From: Alphaproteobacteria bacterium
Lineage (GTDB): Bacteria; Pseudomonadota; Alphaproteobacteria; DSM-16000; Inquilinaceae
Length of the DNA stretch: 64,000 nt
Direction of reading: 5' to 3'
NCBI GenBank assembly: GCA_028277405.1
Contig: JANQGH010000050.1
Coordinates: forward strand, 1-64,000
Part shown: positions 50,796-58,933 of the stretch, piece after piece
Layout of the letters: each line of letters starts with the position of its first letter
Numbering within the stretch: position 1 is the stretch's first letter
Notes under the pieces: generated by a model
The model's database searches: none
What the model was told of the DNA's origin: nothing
Seen by the model: only the letters and a program-made list of their open reading frames with translations
Program-made: the position numbers and the translations under genes

Positions 50796-52835
50796 TTGAG
50801 GGCTTGGCTTTTTGTCGGCGGTGGTGTGGTGATCGTCGCGGCGATCGCAGTCGCCTTTTGGGTCGGCGACGAGCCGGCGCCTGATCCCACCGCGCAGGAC
50901 GCGGTCTCTGAGGCCCCTGCGGTCTCCGACGCGCCGGAGGCACTTGCCGAGCAAGACACAGCCGACATGGCGCCGGAAGAGGACGCGGCCGAACCCGAGA
51001 CCGTGGCAGACGGTGCCGGTGACGAGTCGGCCGAGGGCACGGCGCCCCCTGCGGAAGTCGATCAGACGGCCGACGCGGCCAGCCATGAGGATCAACCCGC
51101 GGAAGCGGCGGCGCAGCAGGCTGCGGGCGACCAGCTAGCGGAGACCGAGACGCCGACCGCCCAGCCCGAGGGCGACGTCGCGTCCGCCGAAACGGTTCCC
51201 GAGCAGTCCGCGCAGCCCGTCGAACAACCACCCGGCGAAGCCCTGCCCGGCGCGGCGGAGACGGATGGCGGACCGTCGGTGGTCGAGAGTTCCGAAGGCC
51301 ACCCGGACGAGGCGGGCGAGACCGAGACTGTCGCCGACGAGGCCCTTCCCGAGCCGGCTGCACCGGTGGCGGAGGGGGCCGTAGGCCGGTCGGACGAGGC
51401 TGTCGAGACGGAGACCGTTGTGGAGGAGGTCGTGGTCGTGGAGGAAGCTCCTCCCGCGACGGTCGCGCCGGCAGCCGAGCCCCAGCCGGATGCAACGGAT
51501 GCCACGGCCGCGACAGATGTCGCCGATCAGGACACCGCCGCCTCCGAAGAAACCGGCGAAGTATCCGAGGTCGCCGAAGCGCCCGAAAGCGGCGACGAGA
51601 GCGCTGCCGAGCGGCCGGCCGACGCACCAGCGGTCGCCTCCGACGAAACGGCGAGCGCGCCCGTCGCGAGCCCCTCCGCCGATGCCAGCGAAACCGCCGA
51701 GGCGACCGAGCAAGTGGCGGCGTTGCCACCAGTTGAACCGTCTCCGGCCGAGCAGCCGGCGTCGGATGGCGGTGACGGCGCCGCGGCGGCCGACCAGCCG
51801 GCCCCTCTGCCCGCGGGTGACACGGTCGAGCTTGATATCGGCCCGGAGCCGCCCAGCTTCGACGCCGTTCGCGTCAACGAGAACGGCATGATCATCGTCG
51901 CCGGCCGTGCGGAGCCCGGCGCCACGGTGATCATCACCGACAATGGTGAGCCGATCGGTACGGTCGAGGCGGACGCTCTGGGTGAATTTGTCTTCATCGG
52001 TCGGCAACCGCTGTCGCCCGGTGATCACGAGATCGGTCTTCAGGCCTTCATGGCGGACGAGCCGGAGACCGTGACGCCATCGTCGCGGATCGTGCTGTTG
52101 GTGGTGCCCGAGCCCGGTCTGACCGTCGCCGACACAGCGCCGGCAGAGGACACGACGGGCGAAGGCGACACCGGTGCGCTCGCCGTTCTCGTCGACCGGG
52201 ACGAGGTGGCGCCGACCGAGGTCTTGCAAGCACCGCAGGCGCCTGCGGTCGAAACCGCCGAGGCGCAGGCAGGGACGGAGGCCGAACCGACGGCCGAGCG
52301 TCCCAGTGCCGTCGATTCTGTGCCGGCAAACGAGCAGACACCCGACACAGAGGCCCCGGTCGTCAGCATCGACGTCGTCGATTATGACGACAACGGTCGG
52401 CTGATCATCGCCGGGCGCGCGGTGGCCGGCGCCGTCATCATCATCTATCTCGACAATCGACCGATTGGCCAGACGGTCGCGGCGGCCGATGGCCGTTTTT
52501 GGCTGCGGCCTGACGAGCCGGTGGCGCCCGGCCTCTACACCCTGCGCGCCGACCAGGTGGACGATGACGGTTCGGTCGTCGCGCGGGCCGAGACGCCGTT
52601 TCAGCGCACCACGCCGTTGGCGGACATCCCCGACAACCGTCAGATTATCGTCCAGCCGGGCAACAATCTCTGGCGCCTGGCGCGTCGCATCTATGGCCAG
52701 GGGCTGCAATACACGGTGATCTATCAGGCCAACCGCGATCAGATCCGCAACCCGGACCTTATCTATCCAGGACAGGTGTTTGAGTTGCCCGCGCCGCCGC
52801 AACAGCTGCCGGCCGGCGTGCCCAGCCGCATCTGA
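50796..52835 (+). CDS. Acidic Ig-like / LysM envelope protein
   Basis: 679 residues from TTG 50796 (CAGAGGA upstream). One N-terminal membrane anchor (WLFVGGGVVIVAAIAVAF), then about 310 residues of Ala/Glu/Pro-rich, strongly acidic low complexity. Two copies of an Ig-like domain follow: VNENGMIIVAGRAEPGATVI (about 365-450) and DYDDNGRLIIAGRAVAGAVI (about 525-605). The C-terminus is a LysM domain (QPGNNLWRLARRIYGQGLQY, ending YPGQVFEL). The long disordered spacer would span the periplasm between the inner membrane and peptidoglycan. The same frame is followed by a CDP-alcohol phosphatidyltransferase gene 46 bp downstream. Confidence 0.85.
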   Translation: MRAWLFVGGGVVIVAAIAVAFWVGDEPAPDPTAQDAVSEAPAVSDAPEALAEQDTADMAPEEDAAEPETVADGAGDESAEGTAPPAEVDQTADAASHEDQPAEAAAQQAAGDQLAETETPTAQPEGDVASAETVPEQSAQPVEQPPGEALPGAAETDGGPSVVESSEGHPDEAGETETVADEALPEPAAPVAEGAVGRSDEAVETETVVEEVVVVEEAPPATVAPAAEPQPDATDATAATDVADQDTAASEETGEVSEVAEAPESGDESAAERPADAPAVASDETASAPVASPSADASETAEATEQVAALPPVEPSPAEQPASDGGDGAAAADQPAPLPAGDTVELDIGPEPPSFDAVRVNENGMIIVAGRAEPGATVIITDNGEPIGTVEADALGEFVFIGRQPLSPGDHEIGLQAFMADEPETVTPSSRIVLLVVPEPGLTVADTAPAEDTTGEGDTGALAVLVDRDEVAPTEVLQAPQAPAVETAEAQAGTEAEPTAERPSAVDSVPANEQTPDTEAPVVSIDVVDYDDNGRLIIAGRAVAGAVIIIYLDNRPIGQTVAAADGRFWLRPDEPVAPGLYTLRADQVDDDGSVVARAETPFQRTTPLADIPDNRQIIVQPGNNLWRLARRIYGQGLQYTVIYQANRDQIRNPDLIYPGQVFELPAPPQQLPAGVPSRI

Positions 52836-52881
52836 TGATGCCAAAACCGCGATGACGCGGGTGGCGGACTGACGGGCAGGC

Positions 52882-53487
52882 ATGTTCGATCCGCTTCTGC
52901 GCCGCATGACCGATCCGGTCGTCGACCCGATCGGCGGCTGGCTGAACCGACGGGGTCTGTCGGCGGACACGGTGACGATCGTCGGCTTCGGGGTCGGCAT
53001 CGCCGCCTGCGCGGCGCTCGCCTGGCAGGCTTACATCGCGGCCCTGGTTCTGATCGCGCTGAACCGGATCATCGATGGCGTGGATGGCGCCATCGCCCGT
53101 CACCACGGGGCCACGGACTTCGGCGGCTTCCTCGACATCGTTTGCGATTTCATCGTCTATGCCGGCTTCGTCTTCGGCTTCGCCGTCGGGCGGCCGGACA
53201 TGGCGCTGCCGGCGGCGTTGCTGATCTTCAGCTTCATGGGCACCGGGTCGTCGTTCCTGGCCTTCGCCATTCTGGCGGCCAAGCGCGGCATCACGACCGA
53301 GGCACGGGGCAGCAAGGTTATCTACTATGTCGGCGGGCTGGCCGAGGGCGGCGAGACGATCGCGGTCCTGTTCGCGATCTGCCTGTTTCCCAACCAGTTT
53401 GATTGGATCGCCTACATCTATTCCGTGGTCTGCTGGCTGACCACGGCGGGCCGCGTGGCCCAGGCCAGGCTCACCTTCGGCCGCTGA
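52882..53487 (+). CDS. CDP-alcohol phosphatidyltransferase family protein
   Basis: 201 residues and about five to six membrane helices. The family motif D-x2-D-G-x-x-A-R-x8-G-x3-D-x3-D is complete (IDGVDGAIARHHGATDFGGF, LDIVCD). Enzymes of this family transfer a phosphatidyl group from CDP-diacylglycerol to an alcohol such as glycerol phosphate, inositol or serine. The acceptor cannot be told from the sequence. It follows the LysM protein gene by 46 bp and may share its transcript. Confidence 0.9.
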   Translation: MFDPLLRRMTDPVVDPIGGWLNRRGLSADTVTIVGFGVGIAACAALAWQAYIAALVLIALNRIIDGVDGAIARHHGATDFGGFLDIVCDFIVYAGFVFGFAVGRPDMALPAALLIFSFMGTGSSFLAFAILAAKRGITTEARGSKVIYYVGGLAEGGETIAVLFAICLFPNQFDWIAYIYSVVCWLTTAGRVAQARLTFGR

Positions 53488-53495
53488 AAAGAAAA

Positions 53496-53517
53496 GGGGC
53501 GGCCGATTGGCCGCCCC
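53496..53517 (-). terminator. Intrinsic terminator after the RND operon
   Basis: Perfect 9-bp G+C arms (GGGGCGGCC and GGCCGCCCC) with a 4-bp loop. On the minus strand it is followed by TTTTCTTTT, so it ends the RND efflux transcript; it lies 7 bp beyond the stop of the RND gene. Confidence 0.85.
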
Positions 53518-53523
53518 GATCCG

Positions 53524-56500
53524 CTACTCGGCCGGCGTCGGATGGGCGCTTGACCCGCCCGGCCGGTCGATATTCGTATCGCGCCAGTTATAGGCGGGCT
53601 CCGATGCGGCCTCCGGCACCGGCAAGCCGGCCCGCCGCGCCCGGCCGCGTGCGCGCCAGGCATCCCAGTTCGCCTTCAGCATCAACGCGGACGGTGTGAC
53701 CAGCAGGGTCAGCAACGTGGCAAAGCCGAGACCGAAGGCCACGGCGGTCGCCAACTGCACCCACCATTGGGTGGACGGCGCCCCGGTCGCGACCACCGGC
53801 CAGGGGTCGGCCGCGAAGAAGTCGATATTGACCTGGAACACCATGGGCATGAGGCCCAGCATGGTGGTGACCGTCGTCAACAACACCGGCCGAAGACGCT
53901 GGGCCCCCGTGCGCAAGATGGCGTCCATCGGGCTCTTTGACTGCTTCTTCAGCTTATCGTAGGTGTCGATCAGCACGATGTTGTTGTTCACCACGATCCC
54001 GGCGAGCGCGATAATGCCGATGCCGGTCATCACGATGCCGAAGGCCTGGCCCGTGATCATCAAGCCCAGCAGAACGCCCACCGTCGACATGATGACGGCC
54101 GACAGGATCAGGACGGCACTGTAGAAGCTGTTGAACTGGGTGATCAGAATGATCGCCATCAGGAACAGGGCGACGATGAACGCCTGGGTCAGAAAGGCTT
54201 CGGCTTCCTGTTGTTCTTCGTCCTCGCCGCCGAAACGCACGGTGACCGACGGGTCCAGTCCGGCATCGGTGGCCAGCCATTCGCGGATCTGGCGAACCAG
54301 ATCGTCCGGGAAATAGCCGGGTCCCGCATTGGCCGATACACTCATCGTGCGCTCGCCCTCGATGCGGTTCAGCGTGCTGACCAGCGGTTCCGCGGTGCGG
54401 GTGACGAAGTTGCTGATCGGGATGGCGCCCTCGCTGGTCACGACGCGGATGTTGTCGAGCTGTTCCAGCGAGCGCCAGTTTTCCGGATAGCGCACCAGTA
54501 TGTCGACCTCTTCGTCCGTGTCGTCCGGCCGGTACGATCCGATTTCCAGGCCACGCGTGACCAGCTTGATCGAGTCGCCGATGGCGGTGACGTCCAGCCC
54601 GAACTTGGCGGCCTGGGCGCGATCGACGTCCAACTCCCACTCGATGCCGGGAATAGGACGCGAATCCTCGACGTCCGTCAGGCCTTCCAGCGAATCCATG
54701 AACTCGCGCACCCGGGCGGTTGCATCCGGCAGCCTTTCCGGGAAGCGCGACGACAGCTCCAACTCAATATCCTTGGCGATCGGCGGGCCAGAAGACGGCA
54801 GACGCGTTTCGACACTGACACCGGCCAGATCGCCGGTCAGCGAGCGGATGTCCTCGATGATTTCGGAGGCAGGGCGCCGTTCGTCCCACTCGGCGAATTC
54901 CACCGTGATTTGGCCGACTACGTCCTCGGCCACGTCTTCTCCGCCGCCGCCGACCCCGCTTCCGGTCAATGTGTAGACTGAATCGAACTCGTCGCGCAGC
55001 GTCAGGATTCGGTCCTCGACCTCCTGAACCAAAGCATCTTGCTCATAGATTGATAAGTTGCCGCGGGCGTGTACCAGAATGCTCGCCTGTTCGGGTTCGA
55101 CATCGGGGAAAAACTCGATCCCCGTGCCAAAACTGACGAAGGTTATCCATGTGCCGATCAGGGTCGCGCCGGCCAACAACACGATTTTGCCGGGATGCCT
55201 CAGTGCAACGCGCAGGACGCTCAGGTAAGCGCCCGTGCCGCCGCGCAGTTGGCGCAGATCACCCTGTTCGCCGGCTGCCAGCAGTTTAGCCTTCTCGCTG
55301 CTAACCTTCTGGGCCTTGCCGAAAGTCGCGCCAAGGGTTGGGATGAAAATCAGGGCCATGGCCAGCGATGCCGTCAGCGTGGCGATCAGCGTGATCGGCA
55401 GATATCCCATGAACTCGCCGACGATGCCGGGCCAGAACAAGAGCGGCATGAACGCCGCCAGCGTGGTCGCCGTCGATGCCGTGATGGGCCAGGCCATGCG
55501 CTTTGCGGCGATTGCATAGGCTTCCCTGCGCGGCAGGCCTTCCGACAGCTTGCGGTCGGCCAACTCGGTCACGACGATGGCGCCGTCGACCAGCAGACCG
55601 ACGGCCAGGATCAACGAGAACAGCACAACGATGTTGACGGTCAGCCCCATGATCGACAGCACCAGGATGCCGGTCAGGAAGGCGCCGGGAATGGCGATGC
55701 CGACCAGTCCGGCGGTGCGCAGGCCCAAGGCGCCGACGACCACGATCATGACCAGCAGAATGGCGCTCAGCACGTTGTTCTGTAGATCGGCCAGCATGGT
55801 CTCGATCTGCTCGCTCTGGTCCTGGCTGTAGCCGACCTCGACCTGGTCGGGCCAATACTGCCGCTCCCCGGCAACGACCTCCTGGATCGCCTCGATGGTG
55901 TCGATGACGTTCTCGCCGGTGCGCTTGACCACTTCGATGGTCACCGCCGGGTTGCCGTTGACGCGGGCGAATTGGGTCGGGTCTTCGAAGGTTCGGCCGA
56001 TCGTCGCGATGTCCTGGAACTCGACGACGGCGTCACCAAAGGCGGCCAGCGGCAAGGTCAGGATGTCGTCCACATCCTCAAACAGGCCCGGCACGTTGAT
56101 GGCAAAGCTGCCGACGCCCGTGTCGAGGTCGCCGGCGGCCACCAGCCGGTTGGACCGGCTGACGAAGTTGACGATGTCGTTGGCGTTCAGGCCGTAGCTT
56201 TCGATCTCGCGCGGATCGACGATGATCTCGACAATCTCCTGCCGGTCGCCGCCGATGTTCGCCTCCAGCACGGAAGGCAGAGACTCCAGGCGGTCCTGCA
56301 GGTCGCGCGCCAGGCCCACCAGCGTGCGTTCCGGGATGTCGCCGGACAGAGTAACGACAATCACCGGGAACAGGCTGAAATTGACCTCGTTGACCGTGGG
56401 GTCGTCCGCTTCTGCCGGCAACTCGGGTTCCGCCCGATCCACCGCCTCGCGCACATCAAGCAACGCCTGGTCGGAATCGAAGCCTGCCTCGAACTCCAAA

Positions 56501-56778
56501 ATGACGTTGCCGCCACCGCGATAGGCGTTCGAAGAGATCTCCGTCACGCCCTCGATCGATTGCACCTCCGCCTCCATGGGGCGGACCAGCAGCCGTTCGG
56601 CGTCTTCCGGCGACACCCCCGCGAGGGTCATCGAAACATAGATCGTCGGGATACTGATGTCCGGGTTCGATTCCTTCGGAATCGTGACGTAGGAAAAAGT
56701 CCCGGCAATCAGCAGCAGTGCAAGGACAAGGATAACCGTGCGTGACCGGTTGATGGCCGCATCGATGATCGCGTTCAT
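53524..56778 (-). CDS. RND efflux transporter permease (AcrB/MexF family)
   Basis: 1084 residues with the 12-TM RND layout. SYVTIPKESNPDISIPTIYV and GVSPEDAERLLVRPMEAEV near the N-terminus, the TM4 motif LILAVGLLVDGAIVVTELAD, and the two large periplasmic loops are visible. It takes substrates from the periplasm or inner leaflet and exports them by proton antiport. It overlaps the membrane-fusion gene by one base. No outer-membrane factor gene is linked, so it must use one encoded elsewhere. The TM4 aspartate in the GLLVDGAIV motif is the proton-relay residue. Confidence 0.93.
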   Translation of the reverse strand: MNAIIDAAINRSRTVILVLALLLIAGTFSYVTIPKESNPDISIPTIYVSMTLAGVSPEDAERLLVRPMEAEVQSIEGVTEISSNAYRGGGNVILEFEAGFDSDQALLDVREAVDRAEPELPAEADDPTVNEVNFSLFPVIVVTLSGDIPERTLVGLARDLQDRLESLPSVLEANIGGDRQEIVEIIVDPREIESYGLNANDIVNFVSRSNRLVAAGDLDTGVGSFAINVPGLFEDVDDILTLPLAAFGDAVVEFQDIATIGRTFEDPTQFARVNGNPAVTIEVVKRTGENVIDTIEAIQEVVAGERQYWPDQVEVGYSQDQSEQIETMLADLQNNVLSAILLVMIVVVGALGLRTAGLVGIAIPGAFLTGILVLSIMGLTVNIVVLFSLILAVGLLVDGAIVVTELADRKLSEGLPRREAYAIAAKRMAWPITASTATTLAAFMPLLFWPGIVGEFMGYLPITLIATLTASLAMALIFIPTLGATFGKAQKVSSEKAKLLAAGEQGDLRQLRGGTGAYLSVLRVALRHPGKIVLLAGATLIGTWITFVSFGTGIEFFPDVEPEQASILVHARGNLSIYEQDALVQEVEDRILTLRDEFDSVYTLTGSGVGGGGEDVAEDVVGQITVEFAEWDERRPASEIIEDIRSLTGDLAGVSVETRLPSSGPPIAKDIELELSSRFPERLPDATARVREFMDSLEGLTDVEDSRPIPGIEWELDVDRAQAAKFGLDVTAIGDSIKLVTRGLEIGSYRPDDTDEEVDILVRYPENWRSLEQLDNIRVVTSEGAIPISNFVTRTAEPLVSTLNRIEGERTMSVSANAGPGYFPDDLVRQIREWLATDAGLDPSVTVRFGGEDEEQQEAEAFLTQAFIVALFLMAIILITQFNSFYSAVLILSAVIMSTVGVLLGLMITGQAFGIVMTGIGIIALAGIVVNNNIVLIDTYDKLKKQSKSPMDAILRTGAQRLRPVLLTTVTTMLGLMPMVFQVNIDFFAADPWPVVATGAPSTQWWVQLATAVAFGLGFATLLTLLVTPSALMLKANWDAWRARGRARRAGLPVPEAASEPAYNWRDTNIDRPGGSSAHPTPAE

Positions 56779-57950
56779 CAGTTGCTGCCCCCGACAGCGT
56801 CGGCGGCATCATCCATGCTTGCGGCTTGCGCGGCCAAGTTCGTTGCCTCGGTGGCATCCGGACGGTTGGGCACGCCATCAACCAGCGTGGTCTCGACCCG
56901 AACGCCCGGCTGCACGAAACCCTGGCCGACCACGATAATGTCAAGGCTGTCCGGCAGATCGGTCACCCACATCTCGTCGCTGGTGGTTCCGACGATGGTG
57001 ATCGGCAGAAACTCAACCAAATCGTCGTCGGTCACCGTCATGACGCCGACGCGGCCATCATCCGCCAGGTTCAGAACGGACGAGCTGATCCGATGGGCGA
57101 TGATCTGCTGGGTCGGAACGCGCAACTCCGCGGTCAGGCCCTGAATGATGGCGCCGTCCGGGTTGGGGATCTCGACCTCCAGCCGGAAGGTCCGCGTCGC
57201 CTCCGACGCCGCGGCCGAGATGAAGGAAACAACCCCCGGCACCGTGCGCCCGTCGATCAGGCCGACCTCGGCGACGGCGCCCAGCTCGATCTGGCCCAGA
57301 TGCCGCTCCGACACCTGGCCGGCGACGCGAATCGGGTCCAGGTCCAGGATCGTCGCGATCTGATCGCCGGCGCGCACATAGGTGCCGACCTCGACATAGC
57401 GATCCTCGATATAGCCGTCGAACGGGGCGACGATCTCAAGCCTGTTCATGTCGACTTGCGCCAGCTCCACCAAGGCCATGGCGCTGTCGAGGCTCGCGCG
57501 GGCCTGGGCGAGCGTGGTGTCCGAGGCATGCCCTTGTTCGTTCAGCCGTTCGGCTGCGATGAACTCGATCTCGCGCTGGCTGTACAGCGCCTCGGCCTCG
57601 GCCAGTCGGGCGTGGCGATCCTCCGGCGCGATCCTGACGATCAGGTCGCCCCCGGCGATCTCGCTGCCGCGTTCGACCAGCACCTCGCTCACCGGGCCAT
57701 CGGTCTCCGCGCTCAGCATCACCTCTCGGTCGGCGACGGTACGGCCCTGCAGCGTCAGGCTGTTGGTCATGGGTTGTGCGACGCTTTGCATGATCCGCAC
57801 GCTCGGGATCGGGCGCTCCGGTTGGGCCGCCTCGGCCTCCGCCTCGACGGTCGCCGCGTCCGTGGTGTCATTGCCGATGAAATAGCCGCCGGCAATCCAG
57901 GCGGCGGCAATGACGCCGATCACCAATGCAATAATCCATGACGTTCGCAT
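56778..57950 (-). CDS. RND efflux membrane-fusion (periplasmic adaptor) protein
   Basis: 390 residues. An N-terminal anchor (WIIALVIGVIAAAWIAGGYF) is followed by the lipoyl/coiled-coil and barrel domains: MSAETDGPVSEVLVERGSE-like biotinyl region around residues 75-100, a coiled-coil to about 170, then VAPFDGYIEDRYVEVGTYV. It bridges the RND pump to an outer-membrane channel. Start ATG 57950. It is first of the operon behind padR, with 58 bp between them. Confidence 0.9.
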   Translation of the reverse strand: MRTSWIIALVIGVIAAAWIAGGYFIGNDTTDAATVEAEAEAAQPERPIPSVRIMQSVAQPMTNSLTLQGRTVADREVMLSAETDGPVSEVLVERGSEIAGGDLIVRIAPEDRHARLAEAEALYSQREIEFIAAERLNEQGHASDTTLAQARASLDSAMALVELAQVDMNRLEIVAPFDGYIEDRYVEVGTYVRAGDQIATILDLDPIRVAGQVSERHLGQIELGAVAEVGLIDGRTVPGVVSFISAAASEATRTFRLEVEIPNPDGAIIQGLTAELRVPTQQIIAHRISSSVLNLADDGRVGVMTVTDDDLVEFLPITIVGTTSDEMWVTDLPDSLDIIVVGQGFVQPGVRVETTLVDGVPNRPDATEATNLAAQAASMDDAADAVGGSN

Positions 57951-58008
57951 GGGTTTTACCTCGCATCAGTCGGGCCGTTTCAACGGGGGGTCGGCCCGAA
58001 CGCTGTTT

Positions 58009-58539
58009 CTATTCGGCGACTGCCGGCTGCAATACGCCGCCCAGCAACTCGTGCTGGTACGTCTCGAAATAGGCCAGGGCAGCCTCGTGCATGTGCCGTC
58101 CGTAATTGCATACGAACCGCTGCCCCGGATTGGATGGGCACATGCCGGACAATTTCTCCAAGGCGCTGCGATGCGTTTCGATGCGCTGCTGGATCAGACG
58201 GTCCAACTGGCGCGGTTCCAACAGGTCCGCGAAAAACATCACGAACAGGAAGTCCGACCGCATCTTGTCCTCGGCCGGCGGGCGGTTGATGGCGTCGAAC
58301 AGCGCCTGACGACCCTGCGGCGTGATCCGATAGACCTTCTTGTCCGGCCGGCTGTCCTGGGCGAGCTGCTGACCGACGATCAGCCCCTCTTCCGTCAGCT
58401 TCCTAAGCGCCGGGTAGATCGACCCGTAACCGGCGTCTTGAAAGTGGGAAAAGGGTCCTTCCTCGAACTGCTTTCGGATCTCGTATCCTGAGCAGTCCGT
58501 ACGGCTCAACACACCAAGACAAAGAACTTTGACATCCAT
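58009..58539 (-). CDS. PadR family transcriptional regulator
   Basis: 176 residues. A PadR winged helix is present at the N-terminus: LCLGVLSRTDCSGYEIRKQF, then GSIYPALRKLTEEGLI and DKKVYRITPQGRQAL. The C-terminal Vir-type helices follow (PRQLDRLIQQRIETHRSALE). PadR proteins are dimeric repressors relieved by phenolic or hydrophobic compounds. ATG 58539 has GGAGGTG eight bases upstream. It probably represses itself and the RND operon through the perfect palindrome at 58576-58600. Confidence 0.88.
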   Translation of the reverse strand: MDVKVLCLGVLSRTDCSGYEIRKQFEEGPFSHFQDAGYGSIYPALRKLTEEGLIVGQQLAQDSRPDKKVYRITPQGRQALFDAINRPPAEDKMRSDFLFVMFFADLLEPRQLDRLIQQRIETHRSALEKLSGMCPSNPGQRFVCNYGRHMHEAALAYFETYQHELLGGVLQPAVAE

Positions 58540-58575
58540 GGGCGGCACCTCCAGCGCCGCCATATTGTCGCGTGC

Positions 58576-58600
58576 CGATATATTGTCAATGAATATATCG
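58576..58600. promoter_or_regulatory. PadR operator CGATATATT-N7-AATATATCG
   Basis: Perfect 9-bp inverted repeat with a 7-bp centre, 37 bp upstream of padR. On the minus strand TTGACA lies within it; on the plus strand TTGTCA (58583-58588) with an 18-bp spacer and GATAAT (58607-58612) runs to the right. It therefore overlaps -35 elements of both divergent promoters. Confidence 0.7.
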
Positions 58601-58612
58601 AGCCGAGATAAT
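58583..58612 (+). promoter_or_regulatory. Plus-strand promoter TTGTCA-N18-GATAAT
   Basis: Candidate promoter overlapping the PadR palindrome; its transcript would lead through the orphan terminator toward hrpB. Confidence 0.45.
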
Positions 58613-58862
58613 GCCACGTCTGCCATCTCTGTGCCGCGTCGTTTTCAAAAGTCCGGAAAAATCGGGGGGTTTAATTCGAACGTCGACCTATCGACACGGC
58701 AGGGTGTTGGCAGTGAGCGTCATCACAGCAGCGTGAATCCGCGCGAGCGGCATGTGATGAAAAAACTAACCGCAGGTGACCGGCGTCACAGCGCCGCGTC
58801 AGCGCGGATGTTTTACTGTGGTCACTCTGAAGTACCCGTTCTTGACCTTCTCCGTCACCTTG

Positions 58863-58890
58863 AACCCGCCGTCTCGGCGGGTTTCTTTTT
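58863..58890 (+). terminator. Orphan intrinsic terminator before hrpB
   Basis: Perfect 9-bp stem (AACCCGCCG and CGGCGGGTT) with a 3-base loop and a T-rich tail (TCTTTTTT). It is oriented to stop plus-strand transcripts, yet no plus-strand gene precedes it between 58600 and here. Confidence 0.8.
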
Positions 58891-58933
58891 TCCTGGTCTT
58901 TCCGGCGCGTTGTGTGGATCGGCGAAGTCGACC

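Larger units (their letters stand above)
58540..58933. other. Divergent region between padR and hrpB
   Basis: 394 bp without a clear protein gene. It holds the PadR operator, promoters in both directions and, on the plus strand, an intrinsic terminator at 58863-58890 that ends only about 45 bp before hrpB. The transcript between operator and terminator has no recognised coding gene and may be a leader or small RNA. Confidence 0.55.

Noticed and set aside
50900-51830. Possible repeat array in the acidic region
   Set aside because: The region is low-complexity protein coding (Ala/Glu/Pro) without a constant unit or spacer; not a CRISPR array or a tandem repeat.
51135-53000. 621-residue minus-strand frame opposite the LysM protein
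   Set aside because: Long only because the opposite strand is a GC-rich low-complexity coding region; no start site, motif or family is recognisable.
58760-58933. N-terminal extension of HrpB from 58529 or 58760
   Set aside because: The extension would be translated across the intrinsic terminator and matches nothing in HrpB; the helicase begins normally at 58934 or 58946.
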